Assembly (NCBI GenBank): GCA_013697245.1
Contig: JACCXH010000022.1
Location: 46,308-110,307, forward strand
Reading direction: 5' to 3'
DNA length: 64,000 nt
Source: Bacteroidota bacterium
GTDB taxonomy: Bacteria; Bacteroidota; Bacteroidia; B-17B0; Aurantibacillaceae
Both the position numbers and the translations under genes were made by a program. Of this stretch, positions 1 through 7,289 are shown in pieces (position 1 is the stretch's first letter; each line of letters opens with the position of its first letter). The notes under the pieces were generated by a model. That model ran no database searches. It had not been told where the DNA came from and worked only from the letters and a program-made list of their open reading frames with translations.

Positions 1-357
1 AAATCTCAATTAAAATACGAGTACGAAAAAAAAGCCGCGGCGGACAGCATCAAAGTACTAGAAGAAAAAAAAATAACTTCGGTAAAATTTAAACATGAGC
101 AAAATCAACGTTATTTTTTATATGGCGGCTTAGGTTTAACCATGTTATTTGGAGGCTTCATGTTTAATCGCTTCCGAATAACCAGGAAACAAAAAAATAT
201 TATCGATCAGCAAAAAACAATTGTTGAACACCAAAAAAAATTAGTTGAAGAAAAACAAAAAGAAGTATTAGACAGTATACGCTACGCTAAACGAATACAA
301 ACAAGTTTGTTGCCAACTGAAAAATTTATTGAACGGATTTTAAAAAACAAATTTTAA
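1..357 (+). CDS. C-terminal part of a TPR/coiled-coil protein (cut by window edge)
   Basis: The frame is open from base 1, so this is the 3' end of a gene whose beginning lies outside the window; the in-frame ATG at 142 is internal. About 118 residues are visible: a KYEYEKKAAADS helix, one transmembrane segment (FLYGGLGLTMLFGGFMF), the basic NRFRITRKQKN stretch, a glutamine/lysine-rich coiled coil, then DSIRYAKRIQTSLLPTEK and the stop. The next three genes end the same way, so this is a paralog in a tandem array. YAKRIQTSLLP is the linker that normally leads into a SpoIIE/PP2C phosphatase domain, which is absent. Its TAA stop is followed directly by the TTG start of the next gene. The sequence does not show its function. 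Confidence 0.8.
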   Translation, partial: KSQLKYEYEKKAAADSIKVLEEKKITSVKFKHEQNQRYFLYGGLGLTMLFGGFMFNRFRITRKQKNIIDQQKTIVEHQKKLVEEKQKEVLDSIRYAKRIQTSLLPTEKFIERILKNKF

Positions 358-1962
358 TTGAAAAGGCAATACCCTAAAATATTTTATCTCGTTATCTGCT
401 TGATTGCTTTTAATTTTCTTAAAGCTCAAGAGCAAACTCTTGATTCGTTAAATGATGAATTAAACCATACATTTGCAGATACCACAAAAATTAAACTATT
501 AAGTGAATTGAGTGAAATTTGTGACGTAAAAGACATTCCAAAATACAGTAAACAGGCGGTTATGATTTCCGAAAAAAAATTGCGCTTTGCTTCTTTAGAA
601 AAAAAAGAGAAATATTTTTATTTATTTCACCTATCAAAAGCTTATAACAATATTGGATTCTATTATTCTGAAAAAAATGATTTCGAAAAAGCAACCAACT
701 ATTACTTGAATGCGCTAAAAATTCAAAAAGATATAAATGACAGTTTAGGTATTGGCACTTCGCTAAACAATATCGGACTAATTTATAATCAACAAAATAA
801 AACGGATAAGGCAATTGAATATTTTGAAAAAAGTTTAAATATTAGACAACGACTAAAAGATATGGACGGCTTTGCCGGATCTTTAATAAATATCGGTTCA
901 ATCTATAATAGACAGGGCAATATTTTAAAAGCAATAGAGTACTATAATAAAGCCCTAAAAACCTATGAGGCCGGCAATAATAAACAAGGGGTTGCAACGG
1001 CTTTAAATAATATAGCTTTTATATACAATAATCAGAATGACGAAATAAAGGCACTAGAATATTATAAAAAAGCTTTTGAGTTACAAAAAGAGCTAAAAGA
1101 TAAGAATGGTATAGGCAATTCACTAAATAATATAGGCCTTATTTTGAAACATAGAGCAGACTATAAAAATGCGTTAATATATTTTAATAATTGTTTAAAA
1201 ATAAGAGAAGAACAAGACGATAAAAAAGGCATTTCGTTGGCATTAAACAATATTGCTACTGTTTATAGTGACAAAAATCAATATGCAGTAGCACTTGATT
1301 ATTGCTTAAGGTCTTTAAATATATGCAAAGAAATAAATCACAAAAAAGGAATTGCCATTGCGTTAAACAGCTTAGGTATAATTTATGAAAAAAAGGGAGA
1401 ATTTGCCCTTGCCGAAAATTATGGATTGGAAAGCTTGCAAATTGCAAAAGAATTAGAATTTCCAGAACATATAAAACACGCATCAAATTTACTTTACCGA
1501 ATATATAAACAACGAAAAAATTATCCGAAAACATTAGAGATGTTTGAACTTTATATTCAAATGAGAGATAGCCTAAATAACCAAGAAACGAGAAAAGCCT
1601 CAATCAAAAGCCAACTAAAATACGAGTACGAAAAAAAAGCAGCTGCCGATAGCGTTAAAGTTGCAGAAGAAAAAAAGCTAACCACTGTAAAATTGAAACA
1701 AGAAGAAAATCAACGTTATTTTTTATACTCAGGCTTATTACTAACTATTTTTTTTGGGATATTTATGTTTAACCGTTTTCGTGTAACACAAAAACAAAAA
1801 AACATCATTAACGAGCAAAAAACAGTAGTTGAACTACAGAAAAAAATAGTGGAAGAAAAACAAAAGGAAGTAATGGACAGTATACGTTACGCTAAACGAA
1901 TACAAACAAGTTTATTACCAACTGAAAAATATTTTGAACGAATATTAGGAAATAAAAGTTGA
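358..1962 (+). CDS. TPR-repeat membrane protein ending at a truncated SpoIIE linker
   Basis: 534 residues. The TTG start abuts the previous stop and gives a good signal peptide (about 1-23, ending LKAQ); no later ATG would keep it. Residues of about 100-390 form some seven TPR units with a 40-residue period (ALNNIAxIYxxQxxxxKALEYY type). Then come a KYEYEKKAAADS helix, one transmembrane segment near 460-480, a coiled coil, and the terminal DSIRYAKRIQTSLLPTEK. TPRs should lie in the periplasm and the coiled coil in the cytoplasm, the topology of Bacteroidota TPR-SpoIIE phosphatases, but no phosphatase domain follows. It overlaps the next gene by 4 nt (TTGA), implying translational coupling. 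Sensor or scaffold is inference. Confidence 0.85.
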   Translation: MKRQYPKIFYLVICLIAFNFLKAQEQTLDSLNDELNHTFADTTKIKLLSELSEICDVKDIPKYSKQAVMISEKKLRFASLEKKEKYFYLFHLSKAYNNIGFYYSEKNDFEKATNYYLNALKIQKDINDSLGIGTSLNNIGLIYNQQNKTDKAIEYFEKSLNIRQRLKDMDGFAGSLINIGSIYNRQGNILKAIEYYNKALKTYEAGNNKQGVATALNNIAFIYNNQNDEIKALEYYKKAFELQKELKDKNGIGNSLNNIGLILKHRADYKNALIYFNNCLKIREEQDDKKGISLALNNIATVYSDKNQYAVALDYCLRSLNICKEINHKKGIAIALNSLGIIYEKKGEFALAENYGLESLQIAKELEFPEHIKHASNLLYRIYKQRKNYPKTLEMFELYIQMRDSLNNQETRKASIKSQLKYEYEKKAAADSVKVAEEKKLTTVKLKQEENQRYFLYSGLLLTIFFGIFMFNRFRVTQKQKNIINEQKTVVELQKKIVEEKQKEVMDSIRYAKRIQTSLLPTEKYFERILGNKS

Positions 1963-3449
1963 AGAGAATACTATACATATTACTTATCTGCAATATACAA
2001 ATTGCTATCAACTTCTGTTTTGCCCAAGAAAGAAGAACGATGGATTCGTTAAATTTAGCTTTAAAAACGGCTAAACACGATACCACACGCTGTAATATTT
2101 TAATTGCAATGATCGAGGCAGAAACTGAGGATGTTATCTCGATAAAGTATAATGAACAGTTAAAAAATATTACAGAAAGCAAACTAAAAACAACTGAATC
2201 GACTTTGCCAGAATATCGCATTTATAAAAAACATTATGCTGCTTCATTAAATAATATTGGTTATGCGTATGATATTGCAGGCAATAGTCTAAAAGCCTTA
2301 GAATATTATAGCAAAAGCCAAAAAATACAAGAAGAAATTGGCGATAAGAATGGAGTTGCCACTTCCCTAAATAACATTGCGTATATTTATAATAATCAGG
2401 GTGATATTTTAAAAGCCTTAGAATATTTCAGCAAAAGTCTAAAAATACAAGAAGGGATTGGCGACAAAAAAGGAATTTCAGTTCTATTAAATAACATAGC
2501 AGGTATTTACAATTATCAAGGCGATAGTAAGAAGGCGTTAAGTTATCTGGAAAAGAGCTTAAAAATAAGAGAAGAAATTGGCGATAAAAATGGAATTGCT
2601 CGTGCATTAAATAACATTGGGTACTTTTATAATAAGCAAAACAATATTAATACTTCTATAATTTACTTCAGGAAAAGCCTTAAAATAAGAGAGGAAACTG
2701 ATGATAAACCAGGGATTGCTGCTTCACTAATTAACATTGGGTATATTTACAAAATGCAAAATAATGTTCCGGAAGCATTAAATTATTTGGATCGAAGTCT
2801 AAAAATAAGCGAAGAGATTGGAGATAAAAATGGAATTGCAGATTGTCTAAATTACATTGGGGGTATTTATTGTGAACAAAAAAATTATAGCAAAGCTCTG
2901 TCTTATTGCAAAAAAAGCATGGTGTTGGCAAATGAATTGTCTTATCCTGTAGTTATTAAAAATGTAGCGAAAAATTTAAACCAAATTTACAAAGCCCTCG
3001 GAGATGACAAAAATTCATTATTAAACTACGAGCTCTACATTCAAATGCGCGATAGTATTAGTAACCAGGAAACAAAAAAAGCCAGTATTAAAAGCCAACT
3101 TAAATACGAATACGAAAAAAAAGCTGTCGCAGATAGCGTTAAAGTTGCAGAAGAAAAAAAGTTAACTACCGTAAAATTAAAACAAGAAAAAACACAACGT
3201 TACTTTTTATATGGCGGCTTGGGCTTAACCGTTTTATTTGGGCTATTTATGTTTAATCGCTTTCGTATAACACGAAAACAAAAAACTATTATTGAACAGC
3301 AAAAAACAATAGTTGAACACCAAAAAAGTTTAGTAGATGAAAAACAAAAAGAAATTTTAGACAGCATTCATTATGCGAAACGCATACAAACCAGTTTATT
3401 ACCAACACAAATTTATATTCAAAGACAATTAAATAAACTGAAAAATTGA
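1959..3449 (+). CDS. TPR-repeat membrane protein ending at a truncated SpoIIE linker (paralog)
   Basis: 496 residues, third member of the array. The TTG start overlaps the previous TGA as TTGA; an AGGA lies about 10 nt upstream and the start yields a signal peptide (MKRILYILLICNI to FAQ). TPR repeats of 40 residues span roughly 75-320 with strongly repeated EIGDKNGIAxxLNNI text, followed by the array's common C-terminus: KYEYEKKAVADSVKVAEEKK, a transmembrane helix (YGGLGLTVLFGLFMF), a coiled coil, DSIHYAKRIQTSLLPTQ and a stop 14 residues later. The repeats resemble each other closely, suggesting recent internal duplication. The catalytic PP2C domain is missing. Function unknown; it probably acts with its neighbours or with an intact phosphatase. 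Confidence 0.85.
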   Translation: MKRILYILLICNIQIAINFCFAQERRTMDSLNLALKTAKHDTTRCNILIAMIEAETEDVISIKYNEQLKNITESKLKTTESTLPEYRIYKKHYAASLNNIGYAYDIAGNSLKALEYYSKSQKIQEEIGDKNGVATSLNNIAYIYNNQGDILKALEYFSKSLKIQEGIGDKKGISVLLNNIAGIYNYQGDSKKALSYLEKSLKIREEIGDKNGIARALNNIGYFYNKQNNINTSIIYFRKSLKIREETDDKPGIAASLINIGYIYKMQNNVPEALNYLDRSLKISEEIGDKNGIADCLNYIGGIYCEQKNYSKALSYCKKSMVLANELSYPVVIKNVAKNLNQIYKALGDDKNSLLNYELYIQMRDSISNQETKKASIKSQLKYEYEKKAVADSVKVAEEKKLTTVKLKQEKTQRYFLYGGLGLTVLFGLFMFNRFRITRKQKTIIEQQKTIVEHQKSLVDEKQKEILDSIHYAKRIQTSLLPTQIYIQRQLNKLKN

Positions 3450-4801
3450 ACTTAAAAGTAAAAAAAATATTTATTTGGTTACTCATAATTTATTGTAACT
3501 CAATTTTAATTGGGCAAAATAAAGATTCACTTAAGACAGAAATAAAGAACGCAAAACATGATACTACGCGCTGCAAACTATTGAGTATGCTAATAGAGAA
3601 CGAATACGATGAGAAGATCTGGCCGGCATATAATGAAAAGTTATTTGAGCTGGCAAAAAAGAATGTTGAAGCACAAGCCCCGGGTAAATTAAAGAACGCC
3701 TACCTCACCTATTTTGCAAATGCAACAAACAACAAAGGTTATCTTGCCCAGGAACATGGGGATATAAGTAAGGCGCTTGAGTATTATTTTAGTGCTTTAA
3801 AACTGGAAGAACAGCTAGGCGACAAAAAAAATATGGCAACCACTATAAATAATATTGCCTACATATATATGCATCAGGGAGGTGTAGAACGATCTCTTGA
3901 ATATGTAAATAAGGCACTTGAGCTACAAAAAGAAATTAAAGACAGTAATGGAATTGCAAATAGCTACAATAATCTAGGCAATCTATACCGGAACAAAAAT
4001 GATATTGAAAGATCTTTAGAGTATTTTGAACGATCGTTAGAGATCCAAAAAAAATTAAATAATATAAATGGCGTAGCGGTTTGTCTTTCCAATATTGGTG
4101 ATATATATACAAAAAAAGGTGAGCCCAAAATAAGTGTTGACTATTATTTGCAGGCAATGAAAATTAATGCAGAAACGAATGACAAAGATGCAATAGCTTA
4201 TAATTTAAATTGTTTGGCAAATTTAATGTATAGTATGGGTAGATCAGAAGAGGCTTTAAATTATGGCCTTAAAGGCTATACGCTTGCTAAAGAAGTTGAT
4301 TATATAGAGAATATAAGGAACGCCTCATATATCCTATACAAGATATATAAAAAACAAAATAATTATCCTGAAGCTTTAAAGATGTATCAATCATACATAA
4401 CTATGCGCGATAGTTTAAATAACACGGAAACACGAAGATCTTCTATAAAGAATCAGTTAAAATATGAATATGAGAAAAAAGCAGCTGCCGATTCTGTGCG
4501 CGTTATGGAAGAAAAAAAAGTGATCGCAGTACAATTAAAACACGAAAGAACACAACGTTATTTCTTATATGGCGGTTTAAGCTTAACAATGCTATTTGGA
4601 ATATTTATGCTTAACCGTTTTAGAGTAACTAAAAAACAAAAAAATATTATTAACGAGCAAAAAATTCTTGTTGAAAAACAAAAACTATTGGTAGAAGAAA
4701 AGCAGAAAGAGGTTTTAGACAGTATTCATTATGCTAAGCGAATACAAACCAGTTTATTGCCGAATGAAAACTATTTAAAGAAACACATTCCAAAAACTTA
4801 A
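3446..4801 (+). CDS. TPR-repeat membrane protein ending at a truncated SpoIIE linker (paralog)
   Basis: 451 residues, last of the array. Again a TTG start overlapping the previous stop (TTGA) and again a plausible signal peptide (KKIFIWLLIIYCNSILIGQ). It has about five TPR units (roughly 90-290), then the KYEYEKKAAADS helix, a transmembrane segment (YGGLSLTMLFGIFML), a coiled coil and DSIHYAKRIQTSLLPNENYLKK, ending 12 residues after LLP. No phosphatase coding follows in any frame: the next gene, tatD, converges and overlaps by 4 nt. The four proteins stop at nearly the same homologous position, so the short form looks stable rather than a random truncation. Confidence 0.85.
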   Translation: MNLKVKKIFIWLLIIYCNSILIGQNKDSLKTEIKNAKHDTTRCKLLSMLIENEYDEKIWPAYNEKLFELAKKNVEAQAPGKLKNAYLTYFANATNNKGYLAQEHGDISKALEYYFSALKLEEQLGDKKNMATTINNIAYIYMHQGGVERSLEYVNKALELQKEIKDSNGIANSYNNLGNLYRNKNDIERSLEYFERSLEIQKKLNNINGVAVCLSNIGDIYTKKGEPKISVDYYLQAMKINAETNDKDAIAYNLNCLANLMYSMGRSEEALNYGLKGYTLAKEVDYIENIRNASYILYKIYKKQNNYPEALKMYQSYITMRDSLNNTETRRSSIKNQLKYEYEKKAAADSVRVMEEKKVIAVQLKHERTQRYFLYGGLSLTMLFGIFMLNRFRVTKKQKNIINEQKILVEKQKLLVEEKQKEVLDSIHYAKRIQTSLLPNENYLKKHIPKT

Positions 4802-5562
4802 TTCCCAAAAATGAATTGCGCGTTGGCATTTGTAATTTCGGCAAGCTCAGACATGGAAATATTTTTAAGTTCTGCTAATCTTTTAGCAACGTCTAATAAA
4901 TAGACCGGCTCGTTTCTTTTCCCTCTGTGCGGTACAGGCGCTAAATACGGGGCATCTGTTTCCAGAACCAAATGGTCTAAGCTTATTTCTTCTACTACTT
5001 TATCCAAACCGGAGTTTTTAAAAGTAAGCACCCCTCCTATTCCCAATTTAAAATTACCTAAATCAATAATTTTATTGGCCTGTTCCACATTTCCCGAAAA
5101 ACAATGAAAGATAGCTTTTGGTAATTTCTCAAAAGAGATCAATATCTCGTAGATCTCATCAAACGCACTGCGGCAATGAATGGAAACAGGGTAATTATAA
5201 TCAAGCGCCCATTGCAATTGCATTTTAAAGGCCTTTTGTTGTTCTTTTAAAAATGTTTTGTCCCAATAAAGATCAATGCCAATTTCGCCAACCGCACTAT
5301 ACTTTCTTTTTTCTAACCAGCTTTTTACGAGTGCCAATTCTTCTTCAACACTAGCATTTACACTGCATGGATGAAGGCCCATCATGGCAAAACAATTTTC
5401 GGGAAATTCTTTTTCGAGTTGATGCATTACTTCGATGGAAGAAGAATCTATATTTGGCAAATAAAATTTTGTAACACCATTTGTAATAGCTTTTTGGATC
5501 AAAGCCTTTCTATCGGCATTAAACTCTTCAGCATAAAGGTGTGTATGTGTATCAATGATCAT
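4798..5562 (-). CDS. TatD family metal-dependent deoxyribonuclease/hydrolase
   Basis: 254 residues from the ATG at 5562; an upstream extension of the frame lacks homology and is excluded because TatD proteins begin with the metal-binding DTHTHL motif, here at residues 4-9. Other family motifs are MGLHPCSV, VGEIGIDLYWD (metal-binding Glu), PVSIHCR, FHCFSG and LVLETDAPYLAP near the C-terminus. Members are Mg/Mn-dependent hydrolases with 3'-5' DNase activity linked to DNA repair. It converges on the TPR array (4-nt overlap) and is divergent from the secreted-protein gene, with 61 bp between the starts. Family assignment is secure; the exact substrate is not. Confidence 0.93.
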   Translation of the reverse strand: MIIDTHTHLYAEEFNADRKALIQKAITNGVTKFYLPNIDSSSIEVMHQLEKEFPENCFAMMGLHPCSVNASVEEELALVKSWLEKRKYSAVGEIGIDLYWDKTFLKEQQKAFKMQLQWALDYNYPVSIHCRSAFDEIYEILISFEKLPKAIFHCFSGNVEQANKIIDLGNFKLGIGGVLTFKNSGLDKVVEEISLDHLVLETDAPYLAPVPHRGKRNEPVYLLDVAKRLAELKNISMSELAEITNANAQFIFGN

Positions 5563-5600
5563 ATTAAGTTGTAAAGATACATCAAATTCATTATTTTTAT

Positions 5601-5608
5601 TATCTTTG
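5601..5608 (+). promoter_or_regulatory. Candidate -7 element for the secreted protein gene
   Basis: TATCTTTG matches the Bacteroidota -7 consensus TAnnTTTG and ends 15 nt before the ATG at 5624. No TTG is correctly spaced upstream, so support rests on the -7 box and on its place in the 61-bp divergent intergenic region. Confidence 0.45.
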
Positions 5609-5623
5609 ATTAAAATCCAATTC

Positions 5624-6634
5624 ATGAAAACAATTTTAATACATCTGAGTTTTTTACTAACACTGAGTTTAAACGCTCAATACACGATTACTTCAACTTC
5701 TAATCCCGTTCCGGGAGATATAGAAGCTACAGTTTATACGTATACGACCGGCTTAAATCAACCTGTTACCGGTACAAATAAGTTATGGAATTATTCAGGA
5801 ATCAGCGTCAACTTAACTTCAACTTCTTCGGGTACTTATGTACCTATCTCAACTGTACCTAATAACAATCTTTTTCCCGGAGCAACTATTGCTGTAGATC
5901 AAGGTTTTCAAAATTATGATGTTTATAAAATAAATTCTTCCACCAGAGATGAACTGGGTTTTGCCTCGCCAACCGCTACAAACTGCTTAGTGCTTAATAA
6001 TCCAATAACTCTTTTTACCCTACCATTCGCATATGGTAGCAGTTATTATGATACTTTCGGCTTTAACATCACAGGCGAAACACTTACCGGCACTTTAACT
6101 ACTATTGCTGATGGAACAGGAACCTTAGTTTTACCGGGTTTTACTTTAACTAATGTAGTAATGGTTTCTACAAATTATACTGAAGTTGATGTGACGCCAA
6201 CCACCACGATCACAACTGCAGGTTTACAACACCTGTTTTATTCTAATGTAAGTAAATTCCCTTTGTTTTCAATAAGTACAAGCACTAATATTCAAAACTC
6301 AGTAAGTTCGATATCTACTGATGCTTATGTAAATAAAAATTTCTCTATGCCAGTTGGCATTAAGGAAATAACTGATGAAAATAATTTTAGCATTTACCCC
6401 AACCCGGTTAATAAAGAAACAGTTTTTATAAATTTTACAAATAAAGAGAATAAAGAAATTAGTATAACGCTCTTAAATACTTTGGGACAAGTAATAAAAG
6501 AAAACAAATACGAGAATTTATCTTCGGGAGAAAACAAATTAAGTTTAGACCTAAAAAATATTCCACCTGGCATTCATTCTCTTCAAATAAACTCCGGCGG
6601 AATTGAAAGCGTAAAAAAATTAGTTATTGAATAA
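5624..6634 (+). CDS. Secreted protein with T9SS type A C-terminal sorting domain
   Basis: 336 residues from ATG 5624 (a longer frame exists, but the signal peptide MKTILIHLSFLLTLSLNAQ starts here). The middle is a Thr/Ser/Gly-rich beta-type region without a recognised catalytic motif. The last ~80 residues form a typical Por secretion tail: FSIYPNPVNKETVFINF, then ISITLLNTLGQVI, ending in GIHSLQINSGGIESVKKLVIE. This marks a cargo exported by the type IX system and anchored or released at the surface. It converges on the tetR-like gene with no gap. The role of the mature region is unknown. Confidence 0.88.
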   Translation: MKTILIHLSFLLTLSLNAQYTITSTSNPVPGDIEATVYTYTTGLNQPVTGTNKLWNYSGISVNLTSTSSGTYVPISTVPNNNLFPGATIAVDQGFQNYDVYKINSSTRDELGFASPTATNCLVLNNPITLFTLPFAYGSSYYDTFGFNITGETLTGTLTTIADGTGTLVLPGFTLTNVVMVSTNYTEVDVTPTTTITTAGLQHLFYSNVSKFPLFSISTSTNIQNSVSSISTDAYVNKNFSMPVGIKEITDENNFSIYPNPVNKETVFINFTNKENKEISITLLNTLGQVIKENKYENLSSGENKLSLDLKNIPPGIHSLQINSGGIESVKKLVIE

Positions 6635-7216
6635 TTAATTTAAAGAGTCTAGTGCTACTTTAACAACATTATTCAATTCGGTCTTACCTGCCCCACTCTG
6701 GCTCATTACCCGCAATCCACATAAAGTGTTGTAAAGGAACTGCCCGTAAATTTTAGCCGGTTTATTTAGTTTTAAAACTTTCTTTTGTTCTGCATCGCTT
6801 ATCCACGATGAAAATAAATTTTGCACTTCATCTTTGTTATTGCAAATAACCTGCGATGTTTTAAAACATTGCTTACTCATTTCCGCCGCGGCATTTACCA
6901 ATAAACAACCATTATCATCAGGGTTCTCAACCAAATGGTTAACAACACCTTTAAACATGGTCTCTAATTTCTGGAAGCCGTTAAGGTTTTTTTCGTCAAC
7001 GCTCTGAAATTTTTTATCGTTCGATTCTTTATAAAATTCAAGCGATTGTAAATATAAATTATGCTTGTCCTTAAAAGAGTCGTATAAACTGCTGCGACTA
7101 AGACCGGTGGCGGTTAAGATCTCATCAATAGATGTACCGTTATAACCTTTTTCGTGAAAGACATTAGATGCCGCTTCGAGCACTTTGTCTTTATCAAATT
7201 GTTTGTATTTTGGCAT
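6635..7216 (-). CDS. TetR/AcrR family transcriptional regulator
   Basis: 193 residues. The N-terminal helix-turn-helix (about 10-56) has the family pattern: VLEAASNVFHEKGYNGTSIDEI followed by TGLSRSSLYDSFKDKHNLY. The C-terminal ligand/dimer domain (60-193) includes GCLLVNAAAEMS, usual in the YxaF/AefR-like subgroup. Two inverted repeats at 7251-7287, 35-71 bp upstream of its start, are likely operators and imply autorepression. The gene follows the phosphatase gene on the same strand, but its own operator region separates them. The ligand and other targets cannot be read from the sequence. Confidence 0.9.
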   Translation of the reverse strand: MPKYKQFDKDKVLEAASNVFHEKGYNGTSIDEILTATGLSRSSLYDSFKDKHNLYLQSLEFYKESNDKKFQSVDEKNLNGFQKLETMFKGVVNHLVENPDDNGCLLVNAAAEMSKQCFKTSQVICNNKDEVQNLFSSWISDAEQKKVLKLNKPAKIYGQFLYNTLCGLRVMSQSGAGKTELNNVVKVALDSLN

Positions 7217-7250
7217 AGGGTTAATAATTTGAATGTAAAATTAAAACATC

Positions 7251-7287
7251 GGAATGAATATTCCAAATTATTTAGAACGATTGTTCC
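7251..7287. promoter_or_regulatory. Twin palindromic operator upstream of the TetR gene
   Basis: GGAATGAATATTCC (7251-7264) and AGAACGATTGTTCC (7274-7287) are two 14-bp inverted repeats with four-base centres, starts 23 bp apart. Both fit RGAAY-GANT-RTTCC. They occupy the short gap between the phosphatase stop and the regulator start, as expected for autoregulated TetR operators. Binding is inferred. Confidence 0.6.
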
Positions 7288-7289
7288 GT

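Noticed and set aside
142..357. A 71-residue gene starting at ATG 142
   Set aside because: The frame is open to base 1 and matches the C-terminus of the following paralogs, so 142 is an internal methionine of a gene cut by the window edge.
1..4801. The short TPR proteins as frameshifted phosphatase genes
   Set aside because: No phosphatase coding appears in any frame after the stops; the next gene starts immediately in each case.
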